In this document: piece by piece, positions 55,736-64,000 of the stretch
Position numbering within the stretch: position 1 is the stretch's first letter
Layout of the letters: every line of letters starts with the position of its first letter
Source of the DNA: Plantibacter flavus
Lineage (GTDB): Bacteria; Actinomycetota; Actinomycetes; Actinomycetales; Microbacteriaceae
DNA: 64,000 nucleotides
Assembly (NCBI RefSeq): GCF_900177615.1
Contig: NZ_FXAP01000001.1
Span: 502,825 to 566,824 of the forward strand
Direction of reading: 5' to 3'
Made by a program: the position numbers and the translations under genes
The notes under the pieces: generated by a model
The model's database searches: none
What the model saw: only the letters and a program-made list of their open reading frames with translations
What the model was told of the DNA's origin: nothing

Positions 55736-56857
55736 GTGGCACTGCAGCCGCTGCCCGACTACCCCTGGGACCTCATGGTCCCGTATGCGGAGCAGGCCCG
55801 TCGGCACCCCGACGGCATCGTCGACCTCTCGATCGGTTCGCCGGTCGATCCGACTCCCGGCCTCATCCGGGATGCGCTCCGGGCGGCCACGGACGCTCAC
55901 GCGTACCCGACCACGGTCGGCACGCCCGAACTCCGGCAGGCGATCGTCGACTGGTTCGCGCGCCGTCGTGGTGTCGACGGTCTCACCCTCGACGCCGTCC
56001 TCCCGACGATCGGCTCGAAGGAACTCGTCGCGCTGCTCGCTTTCCTCCTCGGCCTGGGCGCCGGCGACACCGTGGTCCACCCGGTGGCCGCCTACCCGAC
56101 GTACGCGGTCGGCGCGGCGATCGCCGGAGCCGAGGCGTTCGCCTCCGACGACCCCGCCGAATGGCCGGAGAACACCCGGCTGGTCTGGCTGAATTCCCCC
56201 GGCAACCCCGACGGCCGTGTCCTGTCGGTCGACGAGCTGCGTGCGGCCCGAGCCAGAGCCCGCGAACTCGGTGCCGTCCTCGTCGGCGACGAATGCTACG
56301 CGGAACTCGGTTGGGAGGGGGAGTGGTCCGACACACCGACCCCGTCCGTACTCGATCCACGCGTGACCGACGGCGACACCGAGGGTGTCCTCGCGATCTA
56401 CTCCCTGAGCAAGCAGTCCAACCTCGCCGGCTACCGTGCCGCGTTCCTCGCGGGCGACGAGCGCCTGGTGCGTCGGCTGGTCACCGTCCGGAAGCACGCT
56501 GGTCTCATGCTGCCTGCCCCGCTGCAGGCCGCCATGATCGCGGCGCTCGGCGACGACGCACACGTGGCGGAGCAGAAGGCCCGGTACCGCGCCCGTCGTG
56601 AGGTGCTGCTCCCGGCCGTCCGCGAGGCAGGGTTCCGGGTCGACCGCAGCGAGGCGGGACTGTACCTGTGGATCACCGAGGGCCAGGACGCCTGGGTGAG
56701 TATCGACCGCCTGGCGTCGATCGGTGTCCTGGCGGGCCCGGGGGTGTTCTACGGCGAGGCCGGACCACGACACGTGCGGCTCTCCCTGACCGCGACCGAC
56801 GAGCGCATCGCAGCCGCCGCAGCCAGACTTCGGGGACTCCGCCCGATTTCGGGGTGA
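55736..56857 (+). CDS. dapC: Succinyldiaminopimelate transaminase
   Basis: A 373-residue class I PLP aminotransferase that converts N-succinyl-2-amino-6-ketopimelate to succinyldiaminopimelate in lysine and peptidoglycan precursor synthesis. The start PLPDYPWDLMVPYAEQA, the DLSIGSPVDPTPG stretch, NSPGNPDGRVLS, and the Schiff-base lysine in SLSKQSNLAGYR are all as in DapC. It starts at GTG 55736. Together with dapD and dapE in this window it completes the succinylase branch. Confidence 0.93.
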   Translation: MALQPLPDYPWDLMVPYAEQARRHPDGIVDLSIGSPVDPTPGLIRDALRAATDAHAYPTTVGTPELRQAIVDWFARRRGVDGLTLDAVLPTIGSKELVALLAFLLGLGAGDTVVHPVAAYPTYAVGAAIAGAEAFASDDPAEWPENTRLVWLNSPGNPDGRVLSVDELRAARARARELGAVLVGDECYAELGWEGEWSDTPTPSVLDPRVTDGDTEGVLAIYSLSKQSNLAGYRAAFLAGDERLVRRLVTVRKHAGLMLPAPLQAAMIAALGDDAHVAEQKARYRARREVLLPAVREAGFRVDRSEAGLYLWITEGQDAWVSIDRLASIGVLAGPGVFYGEAGPRHVRLSLTATDERIAAAAARLRGLRPISG

Positions 56858-56988
56858 ACTCCAAGGAAGTCGCCGGATCACTGTGGGAAACAGCAGTAGG
56901 GTCCGAAGCCGATTAGGCTGTATGTGACACGCCGTCGTATCGGAGGGCGATGTCGAGTCCCTATCGCACAAAGATATGAGGAGGCGCC

Positions 56989-58296
56989 GTGGGCGACGTC
57001 GAGAAACAGGCTTCCACCGAGACGCATCAGGTCACCCTGAACTACCCCGGCGGAACGGCCGAATTCCCGATCCACCAGTCAGCCCAGGGCGCGTCGAGTA
57101 TCGACATCTCCTCGCTCACGCGGCAGACCGGCCTGACCACGCTCGACTACGGGTTCGTCAACACCGCGGCGACGAAGTCGGCGATCACCTACATCGACGG
57201 CGATCAGGGCATCCTGCGCTATCGCGGCTACCCGATCGAGCAGCTCGCCAAGCAGTCGACCTTCCTCGAGGTCGCGTGGCTGCTCATCCACGGGGAGCTC
57301 CCGACGGCCGACGAACTCGGCGGATTCGACGAGAAGATCCGGCGCCACACGCTCCTCCACGAGGACCTCAAGCGGTTCTTCTCGGCGCTCCCGCACACGG
57401 CGCACCCGATGGCCGTCCTGTCGAGCGCCCTGCAGGCCATGTCGACCTACTACGAGTCGGACGCCAATCCGCACGATCCCGACCACGTCGAGCTCACGAC
57501 GGTCCGCATGCTCGCGAAGCTCCCGGTGATCGCCGCCTACGCGCACAAGAAGTCGGTCGGGCAGGCGTTCCTCTACCCCGACAACTCGCTGAGCTTCGTC
57601 GACAACTTCCTCAAGTTGAACTTCGGCAACCTCGCCGAGCCGTACGAGATCGACCCCGTCCTGTCGAAGGCGCTCGACCTCCTGCTCATCCTGCACGAGG
57701 ACCACGAGCAGAACGCGTCGACCTCCACGGTCCGCCTCGTCGGCTCGACCGGCGCGAACCTCTACGCCTCCGTGTCCGCCGGTATCAACGCCCTGTCGGG
57801 TCCGCTGCACGGTGGCGCGAACGAGGCTGTGCTGCAGATGCTCGGCCGGATCCAGGAGTCCGGCGAGGGCGTGCAGCGCTTCGTCGACCGCGTGAAGAAC
57901 AAGGAAGACGGCGTGAAGCTCATGGGCTTCGGGCACCGCGTCTACAAGAACTACGACCCGCGCGCCAAGCTCGTCAAGGAGAGCGCCGGCGAGGTGCTCC
58001 GGGCGCTCGGCATCAACGACCCGCTGCTCGACCTGGCCCAGGAGCTCGAGCAGATCGCCCTCGAGGACGACTACTTCAAGGAGCGCAAGCTCTACCCGAA
58101 CGTCGACTTCTACACCGGCGTCATCTACAAGGCGATGGGCTTCCCGACGCGGATGTTCACGGTGCTCTTCGCCATCGGGCGCCTGCCCGGGTGGATCGCC
58201 CACTGGCGTGAGATGAACCTCGACCCGCAGACCAAGATCGGGCGCCCGCAGCAGCTGTACACGGGTTCGCCCGAGCGTCCCTTCCCGACGCGCTAG
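56989..58296 (+). CDS. gltA: Citrate synthase
   Basis: A 435-residue type II (hexameric, NADH-sensitive family) citrate synthase that opens the citric acid cycle. The N-terminal YPGGTAEFPI domain, the histidine-containing substrate motifs GPLHGGANEAV and GFGHRVYKNYDPR, and the TGVIYKAMGFPTRMFTVLFA region are intact. GAGGAGG lies a few bases before the GTG at 56989. It stands alone between dapC and the dapD/dapE pair. Two copies of a 22-bp repeat and a terminator follow. Confidence 0.97.
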   Translation: MGDVEKQASTETHQVTLNYPGGTAEFPIHQSAQGASSIDISSLTRQTGLTTLDYGFVNTAATKSAITYIDGDQGILRYRGYPIEQLAKQSTFLEVAWLLIHGELPTADELGGFDEKIRRHTLLHEDLKRFFSALPHTAHPMAVLSSALQAMSTYYESDANPHDPDHVELTTVRMLAKLPVIAAYAHKKSVGQAFLYPDNSLSFVDNFLKLNFGNLAEPYEIDPVLSKALDLLLILHEDHEQNASTSTVRLVGSTGANLYASVSAGINALSGPLHGGANEAVLQMLGRIQESGEGVQRFVDRVKNKEDGVKLMGFGHRVYKNYDPRAKLVKESAGEVLRALGINDPLLDLAQELEQIALEDDYFKERKLYPNVDFYTGVIYKAMGFPTRMFTVLFAIGRLPGWIAHWREMNLDPQTKIGRPQQLYTGSPERPFPTR

Positions 58297-58303
58297 TCCC
58301 GTC

Positions 58304-58348
58304 GGTTCCTGAGCCTGTCGAAGGGCGGTTCCTGAGCCTGTCGAAGGG
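58304..58348. repeat. Tandem pair of 22-bp repeats
   Basis: Two identical copies of a 22-bp word (core cctgagcctgtcgaaggg) at 58304-58325 and 58327-58348, one base apart. The same core, inverted, occurs in the 50839-50979 cluster. They lie just after the gltA stop. Confidence 0.9.
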
Positions 58349-58383
58349 CGGCCCCGCATCCACCTCGGATGCGGGGCCGTTCT
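58349..58383. terminator. Bidirectional intrinsic terminator between gltA and dapD
   Basis: A perfect 13-bp stem (cggccccgcatcc / ggatgcggggccg) with a five-base loop, followed by ttct. It serves both converging genes. Confidence 0.88.
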
Positions 58384-58402
58384 GCGTACCGGGACGCCGG
58401 CG

Positions 58403-59380
58403 TCAGGCGTGCAGTGCCGCGTTCAGCTCGACGCCCGAGCCCGAGCGGGGGAGCACCTCGACGGCACCGGTGAGCGAGTTCCGACGGAACAGGAGGTTGG
58501 GGACACCCGACAGCTCGACCGCCTTGACCATGCGCGGCGCGCCCTCGGCCGTGGCCGCAGCACCCGCGAGGACGACCTTGGTGCCCGCGGTCACGTAGAG
58601 ACCAGCCTCGACCACCGAGTCGTCGCCGATCGAGATGCCGATGCCGGAGTTGGCGCCGAGGAGGGCGCGCTGACCGATCGCCACCCGCTGCGTCCCGCCG
58701 CCGGAGAGCGTCCCCATGATCGACGCACCACCTCCGATGTCGCTGCCGTCGCCGACGACGACGCCCTGGGAGATGCGGCCTTCCACCATCGACGCGCCGA
58801 GGGTCCCGGCGTTGAAGTTGACGAAGCCCTCGTGCATGACGGTGGTGCCCGGTGCCAGGTGGGCGCCGAGCCGGACGCGCGAGGCGTCGGCGATCCGGAC
58901 CTTGTCGGGCGTCACGTAGTCGAGGAGTCTCGGGAACTTGTCGATGCCGGTCGCGTGGATGCCGGCGCGGAGGAGCGACGGTCGGAGGCGGTCGAAGTCC
59001 GCGGGGTGGACGGGGCCGGCGTTGGTCCAGACGACGATGGGGAGGTGGGCGAAGACGCCGTCGAGCGAGATCGTGTTCGGCTGGACGAGCAGGTGGCTGA
59101 GCAGGTGCAATCGCAGGTAGGCGTCCGGGGTGCTCTGCGGAGCGGCCTGCAGCTCGATCTCGACCGTGACGATGTCGATGCGGACGGCCCGGCGCTCGTC
59201 GTCGGTCGCGAGGGCCTCGAGGTCTGCGGGGGCGATCCAGCGGTCGCGGCCTTCGGGGATCCGTCCGAGCGATGGCTCGGGGAACCAGGTGTCGAGCACG
59301 GTGCCGTCGGCGGCGATGGTCGCGAGGCCGGAGCCCCAGGCGTGAGTCGGAACAGGGGTCTCGGCAGGCGCAGCGGTCAT
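58403..59380 (-). CDS. dapD: 2,3,4,5-tetrahydropyridine-2,6-dicarboxylate N-succinyltransferase
   Basis: A 325-residue left-handed beta-helix acyltransferase that adds succinyl-CoA to tetrahydrodipicolinate. The actinobacterial form has a long N-terminal domain ([11 protein letters not shown] start), then hexapeptide-type repeats ([68 protein letters not shown]). The ATG at 59380 is the first good start; longer readings run antisense through dapE. It is divergent from dapE across 51 bp. Confidence 0.95.
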   Translation of the reverse strand: MTAAPAETPVPTHAWGSGLATIAADGTVLDTWFPEPSLGRIPEGRDRWIAPADLEALATDDERRAVRIDIVTVEIELQAAPQSTPDAYLRLHLLSHLLVQPNTISLDGVFAHLPIVVWTNAGPVHPADFDRLRPSLLRAGIHATGIDKFPRLLDYVTPDKVRIADASRVRLGAHLAPGTTVMHEGFVNFNAGTLGASMVEGRISQGVVVGDGSDIGGGASIMGTLSGGGTQRVAIGQRALLGANSGIGISIGDDSVVEAGLYVTAGTKVVLAGAAATAEGAPRMVKAVELSGVPNLLFRRNSLTGAVEVLPRSGSGVELNAALHA

Positions 59381-59431
59381 GGCTCCAGGGTACCGGCCAA
59401 CACTCAGGCCGACGGCCAATACACTGGTGCC

Positions 59432-60529
59432 ATGCCAGCCGAAGTCCCCGTACTCGACCTGTCCGTCTCCTCGGTGGAACTCACCCAGCAGCTGTGCGAC
59501 ATCGCCTCCGTCTCGGGGGATGAAGCCCGCATCGCCGACGCGATCGAGGCGTCGCTCGAGGGCCTCGGGCACCTGACGATCGTGCGCGACGGCGACACGG
59601 TCGTCGCATCGACCTCGCTCGGCCGTGCGCAGCGGGTCATCATCGCCGGCCACATCGACACCGTCCCGATCAACGGCAACGTCCCGACCCGGTTCGAGGA
59701 GCGCGACGGCCAGGCGATGCTCTGGGGCCGAGGGACGGTCGACATGAAGGGCGGTGTCGCGGTCCAACTGAAGCTCGCGGCTGAGCTCACCGATCCCATC
59801 GTCGACATCACCTGGATGTGGTACGACAACGAGGAGGTCGCATCCGACCTCAACGGCCTCGGTCGTCTCGCGCGGAACCGTCCCGACCTCTTCGTCGGCG
59901 ACTTCGCGATCCTCGGCGAGCCGAGCAACGCCGGCGTCGAGGGTGGCTGCAACGGAACGCTGCGCGTGCACGTGAGCGCCCACGGCAAGCGCTCCCACGC
60001 GGCCAGGAGCTGGGTCGGCGTCAACGCGATCCACGCGATCTCCCCGGTCCTCGCGACGCTCGCCTCGTACACGCCACGGGAGGTCGAGGTCGACGGTCTC
60101 GTCTACCGGGAGGGCGTCAACGCGGTCGGGATCACCGGCGGTGTCGCCGGGAACGTGATCCCCGACCTCGTCACCGTCGAGGTGAACTACCGCTTCGCTC
60201 CGAGCCGGACGGGTGCCGAGGCGCTCGCCCACCTCGAGGAGCTCTTCTCCGGCTTCGAGGTCGTGCAGACGGACGTCGCGGAGGGCGCTCGTCCCGGGCT
60301 CGACGCGCCGATCGCCCAGGACTTCCTGGCCGCGGTCGGCGGGACACCGGCCCCGAAGTACGGCTGGACGGACGTCGCACGCTTCTCCGCACTCGGCGTC
60401 CCCGCCGTCAACTACGGACCGGGTGACCCGCTCCTCGCCCATGCCGACGACGAGCGCGTCCCGCTCGCGCACATCGAGGACTGTGAGCGCGGGCTCCGCG
60501 CCTGGCTGACCGGGCCCGATGGTCGCTGA
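59432..60529 (+). CDS. dapE: Succinyl-diaminopimelate desuccinylase
   Basis: A 365-residue di-zinc M20 family amidohydrolase giving LL-diaminopimelate. The metal and base residues lie in [20 protein letters not shown] and WYDNEEVAS, and [13 protein letters not shown] and [14 protein letters not shown] complete the site. The ATG at 59432 fits the conserved start. It shares a 51-bp divergent gap with dapD, so both are probably co-regulated. Its end overlaps the next gene by 11 bases. Confidence 0.95.
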   Translation: MPAEVPVLDLSVSSVELTQQLCDIASVSGDEARIADAIEASLEGLGHLTIVRDGDTVVASTSLGRAQRVIIAGHIDTVPINGNVPTRFEERDGQAMLWGRGTVDMKGGVAVQLKLAAELTDPIVDITWMWYDNEEVASDLNGLGRLARNRPDLFVGDFAILGEPSNAGVEGGCNGTLRVHVSAHGKRSHAARSWVGVNAIHAISPVLATLASYTPREVEVDGLVYREGVNAVGITGGVAGNVIPDLVTVEVNYRFAPSRTGAEALAHLEELFSGFEVVQTDVAEGARPGLDAPIAQDFLAAVGGTPAPKYGWTDVARFSALGVPAVNYGPGDPLLAHADDERVPLAHIEDCERGLRAWLTGPDGR

Positions 60530-61742
60530 CGCGGCCCACTCGACCGAGGTCGAGGAGCGGCCGTCGATGCTCCGGCGCTGGGCCCGCCTGCCCTGGTGGG
60601 GGCGCATCACCATCGTGTACGTGCTGTCCCGCCTGGTGACGTCCGCGATGTTCGCGGTCGCGAGTCTGCTGCAGGCGCCGGACTCCCGGTTCGGCGCGTT
60701 CCCCTCGCTCGGCACGCTCGCCGCCGGCTGGGACGGACAGTGGTACTGGTGGATCGCGACGTACGGCTACCCGACCCAGCTGCCGCTCGACGACGCCGGC
60801 CGGGTCGCGGAGAACGCGTGGGCGTTCATGCCGGTCTATCCGGGGGTCGTGAAGGCGCTCTCGGTCGTCACCTTCCTGCCGTGGCCGGTCATGGCCGTGA
60901 TCGTCTCGCTGTGCTGTGGCTTGGGGGCGGCCCTGCTGTTCCACCGGCTCCTGCGCATCCGCCTCGGCGACGAACGGGCGCTGTTCGCCGTCGTGCTGTT
61001 CTGCATCGCCCCGCTCAGCGCCCTGTTCCAGGTCGCCTACGCGGAATCGATGTTCCTCCTGCTGCTGACGCTCGCGCTGCTCCTGCTCGTGACGCGCCGG
61101 TACGGCTGGCTCCTCGCTCTCATCCCGGTCATGGCGTTCACCCGCCCCGGAGTCCTGGCCTTCTCGCTCCTGCTGGGCCTCCATCTCATCGTGCGGATCG
61201 TCACCCGTCACCGCGACCCGCTCGCGCGCCGGGAGGTCGTCCTCATCCTCGCGGGCGGGACCCTCGCCGCCGTCGCCGGATTCGCGTGGATGGTCATCGC
61301 CGGCATCGTCACCGGGACGCCGGAGGCGTACCTCGAGACGGAGCTGGCGTGGCGGGCCGCCTTCATCGGGGAGCAGCCCCTCGTCCCGTTCTCCGCCTGG
61401 ATCCAGGGCGGCCAGTTCTGGTTCGGGGATGGTCCGGGCCTCGTCGTCGTCGCCGCGATCTTCGTCGGCTCCGTCGTGCTCCTGTTCCTCCCGCCGGTGC
61501 GCCGGCTCGGTGCCGACCTCAGGTTGTGGGTGGGGTCCTACCTCCTCTACCTCTTCGCGGTGTTCTTTCCGCAGACGAGTGTCTTCCGACTGCTCGTGCC
61601 GGTCTTCCCGCTCCTCGGTGCGGTCGCCGTCCCACGGAACCGCTGGTACCGCGGTGGCGTCGTGATCGTCTCGCTGGCCTTGCAATGGTGTTGGATCTTC
61701 GTCATGTACGGCCTCGCGAACGCGTATTGGACCATTCCCTGA
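60519..61742 (+). CDS. PIG-V-like membrane glycosyltransferase
   Basis: A 407-residue polytopic protein with about ten hydrophobic segments. The first loop has [16 protein letters not shown], and [17 protein letters not shown] follows; these Trp-Asp-Gly and FMPxYP features fit the PIG-V / GPI-mannosyltransferase 2-like family, which uses polyprenyl-phosphate sugars outside the membrane. In actinobacteria these proteins are thought to mannosylate lipids or wall components; the substrate here is unknown. It starts inside the last codons of dapE, so the pair is translationally linked. Confidence 0.82.
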   Translation: MVADAAHSTEVEERPSMLRRWARLPWWGRITIVYVLSRLVTSAMFAVASLLQAPDSRFGAFPSLGTLAAGWDGQWYWWIATYGYPTQLPLDDAGRVAENAWAFMPVYPGVVKALSVVTFLPWPVMAVIVSLCCGLGAALLFHRLLRIRLGDERALFAVVLFCIAPLSALFQVAYAESMFLLLLTLALLLLVTRRYGWLLALIPVMAFTRPGVLAFSLLLGLHLIVRIVTRHRDPLARREVVLILAGGTLAAVAGFAWMVIAGIVTGTPEAYLETELAWRAAFIGEQPLVPFSAWIQGGQFWFGDGPGLVVVAAIFVGSVVLLFLPPVRRLGADLRLWVGSYLLYLFAVFFPQTSVFRLLVPVFPLLGAVAVPRNRWYRGGVVIVSLALQWCWIFVMYGLANAYWTIP

Positions 61743-61784
61743 GTGCGGATCGAGCGTCATCCTGCGCCTCGCCGCGCTCAGGAT

Positions 61785-61804
61785 TATCACGAGCCCCCGT
61801 GATA
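61785..61804. promoter_or_regulatory. Perfect palindrome at the DUF3117 gene promoter
   Basis: TATCACG, six bases (agcccc), CGTGATA: seven-base arms with no mismatch. It ends 41 bases before the DUF3117 start, and a -10-like GATAAT/TAATAG follows at about 61808-61815, so it overlaps the -35 region. A dimeric regulator is expected to bind here; its identity is unknown. Confidence 0.55.
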
Positions 61805-61845
61805 CGAGATAATAGGGGTCAGTCGAATAACGAGAGGGGACTCGC

Positions 61846-62019
61846 ATGGCCGCAATGAAGCCACGCACCGGAGACGGGCCAATGGAGGCCGTGAAGGAGG
61901 GTCGGCTCATCATCGTGCGAGTGCCTCTTGAAGGGGGAGGGCGTCTCGTCGTGTCGGTCAACGACGCAGAGGCTCAAGAACTGCACGATGCACTCGCGGG
62001 TGTGGTGAGCGCGGGCTGA
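61846..62019 (+). CDS. DUF3117 domain-containing protein
   Basis: A 57-residue protein, MAAMKPRTGDGPMEAVKEGR at the start, then LIIVRVPLEGGGRLVVSVNDAEAQELHDAL. This is the actinobacterial DUF3117 family, conserved across the phylum and of unknown function. GAGAGGGG precedes the ATG at a suitable distance. It is a single-gene unit with a palindrome over its promoter and a hairpin after it. Confidence 0.9.
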   Translation: MAAMKPRTGDGPMEAVKEGRLIIVRVPLEGGGRLVVSVNDAEAQELHDALAGVVSAG

Positions 62020-62047
62020 ACCCCGTCACCGACGCCGCATGAGCCGA

Positions 62048-62094
62048 GAACCGGCCGTCATCACTGCTCTCAGAGTCAGGATGGCGGCCGGTTC
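62048..62094. terminator. Terminator-like hairpin after the DUF3117 gene
   Basis: A 14-base stem with one mismatch (gaaccggccgtcat / atggcggccggttc) around a 19-base loop, then cgtcgtc. It lies between the converging DUF3117 and O-methyltransferase genes. Confidence 0.65.
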
Positions 62095-62111
62095 GTCGTC
62101 GTACGGAGGGT

Positions 62112-62744
62112 TCAGAGGTTCGGTTTGGTGATCTGCAGGAGGCCGTCGCCGGCGGGGGACAGGGCGCTGACGACCGCGTCGGACGCGGAGATCTCCTGGA
62201 CGAGCGAGCGGAAGAGTCCTGTGGTCTCGTCCCGCTGAGCCGGATCGGCCACGCGGCCCCGCCAGAGCGCGTGCGGGACGAGGACGGTGCCGCCGGGACG
62301 CACCAGACGGAGTCCGTGCTCGACGTACTCGATGACCGATCCCGGGTCGCCGTCGACGAGGACGAGGTCGTAGGAGTTCTCGTTCATCCGCGGCAGGACG
62401 TCGAGCGCGCTGCCGGTGATGAGGCGGATGCGGTTGGTCGTGATGCCGGCCTCCGTGAACGCCGCGCGCGCCTGCTGCTGGTGCACGATCTCGGTGTCGA
62501 TGGACGTCAGCACCGCGCTCGTGGCACCGCGGAGCAGCCAGAGCCCGGAGACACCGGTGCCGGTGCCCACCTCGACGATGGACTCCGCGCGGGTGGCCGC
62601 GGCCACCACCGCGATCTGCGCGCCGATCGCCGGGGAGATCGGTTCGACGCCCAGTTCGTGCGCGTGAGCGCGCGCCGTGAGCATCGCCGCGCTCTCGACG
62701 ACGACGTCGCCCGCGTACTTCCAGTTGAGATTGTGTTCTGACAC
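62112..62744 (-). CDS. O-methyltransferase
   Basis: A 210-residue class I SAM-dependent methyltransferase of the cation-dependent O-methyltransferase type. SPAIGAQIAVVAAATRAE, the SAM motif EVGTGTGVSGLWLL, and the metal/substrate motif VLVDGDPGSV followed by LVRPGGTVLVP fit the actinobacterial homologue that lies upstream of sigE/tatB in many genomes. It begins with GTG at 62744 and is divergent from tatB. The substrate is unknown. Confidence 0.9.
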   Translation of the reverse strand: MSEHNLNWKYAGDVVVESAAMLTARAHAHELGVEPISPAIGAQIAVVAAATRAESIVEVGTGTGVSGLWLLRGATSAVLTSIDTEIVHQQQARAAFTEAGITTNRIRLITGSALDVLPRMNENSYDLVLVDGDPGSVIEYVEHGLRLVRPGGTVLVPHALWRGRVADPAQRDETTGLFRSLVQEISASDAVVSALSPAGDGLLQITKPNL

Positions 62745-62815
62745 CTTGCCTCCGGATCCCAGCGTATGGCCTGCAACTGCTCCGACAGTTGAGGCTCGCG
62801 CGGTAGTCTGATGTC

Positions 62816-63256
62816 GTGTTCGGTCTGACCTTCGACAAACTCCTCATCATCGGGGTCATCGCCGTGTTCCTGCTGGGTCCGGAACGGCTGCCGTACTACG
62901 CCTCGCAACTGGCGCGACTCGTCCGCACCCTCCGCGACCTCGCCTCCGGCGCCAAGGACCGGATGCGCGAGGAGATGGGGCCGGAGTTCGACGAGGTCGA
63001 CTGGAAGAAGCTCGACCCGCGTCAGTACGACCCGAGACGCATCATCCGCGAGGCGCTCCTCGACGACGAGCCTCCGGTGACGCCGACGGTCGCGACGACC
63101 GCCCCGCTCGACGCGGCTCCTGCAGCCGCGGCCGCCGCTGCAGCCGTCCCGTCGCTCGAGAAGCCGAAGTCGATCCAGGCAGCGACCGACGAGCGCCTGC
63201 GCCGGCTGGCCGCCGGCGAGACCGCCGCGCCGCCGTTCGACCTCGAAGCCACCTGA
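62816..63256 (+). CDS. tatB: Twin-arginine translocase subunit TatB
   Basis: A 146-residue membrane protein of the TatA/TatB family. One short N-terminal helix (MFGLTFDKLLIIGVIAVFLLGP) leads into an amphipathic helix (YASQLARLVRTLRDLASGAKDRMREEMG), then DWKKLDPRQYDP and a long Ala/Pro tail. It binds twin-arginine signals in the TatABC complex, which would export EfeB. The start is GTG 62816. TatA and TatC are not in the window. Confidence 0.93.
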   Translation: MFGLTFDKLLIIGVIAVFLLGPERLPYYASQLARLVRTLRDLASGAKDRMREEMGPEFDEVDWKKLDPRQYDPRRIIREALLDDEPPVTPTVATTAPLDAAPAAAAAAAAVPSLEKPKSIQAATDERLRRLAAGETAAPPFDLEAT

Positions 63257-63291
63257 GTCCGCTTCGGTCGCACACGTCCGACCCGGACGGC

Positions 63292-64000
63292 TCAGTTCGT
63301 GCTGACGCCGAGACGACGACCGGCGAGGCCACGCGGTCTCGCAGCGAGCTGACCGGCCAGGCGGAGGATCTCGGCCGCCGCGGGATCCGTCGGATCCGAG
63401 AGCACGATCGGCAGCCCGGCGTCTCCACCTTCCCGAAGCGGGACGCTGAGCGGCACCGAGGCGAGGAGCGGTACCGGGGCGTCCTGGCCGATCGACAGCC
63501 GCGCTGCGAGCGCCTCGCCACCCCCTGAGCCGAACAGTTGCAGGACGCTTCCGTCGGGCTGGGGGAGACCGGCCATGTTCTCGATGACGCCGTGGACGCG
63601 TTGCCCGGTCTGGCGTGCCACCACGCCGCTGCGCTCGGCCACCTCGGCGGCGGCCGGCTGCGGTGTCGTGACGACGAGCACCTCGGCGTGGGGGAGCAGC
63701 TGGCCGATGGAGATGGCGACGTCCCCGGTGCCGGGCGGGAGGTCGAGGAGCAGTACGTCGAGGTCGCCGAAGAACACGTCGGTCAGGAACTGCTGGATGG
63801 TGCGGTGGAGCATCGGTCCGCGCCAGGCGACGGCGACGGCGGTGGTGCCGTCCGTCGGTGCGTCGATGAACATGCCGATCGAGACGACCTTCACGCCGTG
63901 GGCGACGGGTGGCAGGATCATGTCGCCGACCTGCGTCGGTTTGACGGCCAGGCCGTCCTCGACCAGGCCGAGGAGCCCTGGGATGGAGAACCCATGGACG
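63292..64000 (-). CDS. Mrp/NBP35-family ATPase, C-terminal part
   Basis: The C-terminal ~236 residues of an Mrp/ApbC-type P-loop ATPase; the N-terminus with the Walker A region lies past the window end. It reads VHGFSIPGLLGLV, then GVKVVSIGMFI, the Walker B-like DVLLLDLPPGTGD, and FGSGGGEALA. The CxxC that many Mrp proteins use to carry an iron-sulfur cluster is not seen between ENMAGLPQPDG and FGSGGG. It may assist cluster transfer by other means. It converges on tatB. Confidence 0.9.
   Translation of the reverse strand, partial: VHGFSIPGLLGLVEDGLAVKPTQVGDMILPPVAHGVKVVSIGMFIDAPTDGTTAVAVAWRGPMLHRTIQQFLTDVFFGDLDVLLLDLPPGTGDVAISIGQLLPHAEVLVVTTPQPAAAEVAERSGVVARQTGQRVHGVIENMAGLPQPDGSVLQLFGSGGGEALAARLSIGQDAPVPLLASVPLSVPLREGGDAGLPIVLSDPTDPAAAEILRLAGQLAARPRGLAGRRLGVSTN

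Noticed and set aside
58403-60715. A 770-codon version of dapD
   Set aside because: The extension is antisense to dapE and low-complexity; the ATG at 59380 gives the normal DapD length.

Overview
The window is 64 kb of high-GC, gene-dense chromosome from an actinobacterium, most likely a member of the Microbacteriaceae. This is inferred from the gene content: a DUF3117 gene, an actinobacterial-style Mrp/TatB neighbourhood, a DtxR/IdeR-type iron box, an LPXTG-anchored surface protein, succinylase-route dap genes, and frequent GTG/TTG starts. No rRNA, tRNA, phage, insertion sequence or CRISPR array was seen. Most genes are housekeeping or transport genes. The accessory content is concentrated at about 16.4-21.2 kb.

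Layout. 0-3.8 kb: end of uppS, a PLP-dependent class V enzyme, phoH and a prepilin peptidase. 3.8-8.1 kb, minus strand: xseA-xseB-DUF4245-like-carbonic anhydrase-fumC. 8.2-9.9 kb: ispH and a membrane protein. 10-13.1 kb: class II fructose-bisphosphate aldolase facing two tandem glpX-type fructose-1,6-bisphosphatases. 13.2-16.4 kb: rmuC, a DEDDh exonuclease and ychF. 16.4-17.65 kb: a small island with an unknown gene, an 8-bp tandem repeat and a higBA toxin-antitoxin pair behind two perfect 15-bp palindromes, bracketed by two related long palindromes. 17.6-21.1 kb: unknown membrane proteins (one with a degenerate GGDEF-like domain), a LysR-type protein reduced to its DNA-binding domain, and a secreted DUF3494 (ice-binding-like) protein with an Ig-like domain and an LPDTG wall anchor.

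21.3-24.3 kb: ABC-F ATPase, AhpD-like protein and two small proteins. 24.4-30.1 kb, minus strand: a complete de novo NAD operon, nrtR-nadA-nadB-nadC-nadS. 30.28-34.95 kb: a tandem glycine riboswitch followed by gcvT-gcvH-gcvP. 35-36 kb: CPBP-family membrane protein. 36.2-41.5 kb: peptide ABC transporter operon (binding protein, two permeases, fused double ATPase). 41.6-48.3 kb: a second, independently arranged peptide transporter with its binding protein transcribed divergently. 48.4-50.8 kb: typA and a lipoprotein. 51.0-54.8 kb: the efeUOB iron uptake operon with a DtxR/IdeR-like box upstream.

54.8-60.5 kb: ferredoxin and lysine/diaminopimelate genes (fdxA-dapC, dapD, dapE) with citrate synthase placed between them. 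60.5-64 kb: PIG-V-like glycosyltransferase, a DUF3117 gene with a palindrome at its promoter, an O-methyltransferase, tatB and a partial mrp.

The strongest candidates for new biology are the palindrome-bracketed higBA island, the Shine-Dalgarno-sequestering hairpin in front of the DUF3494 surface protein, the pair of divergent glpX genes and the palindrome upstream of the DUF3117 gene. All functions were assigned by reading motifs; no database search was run.
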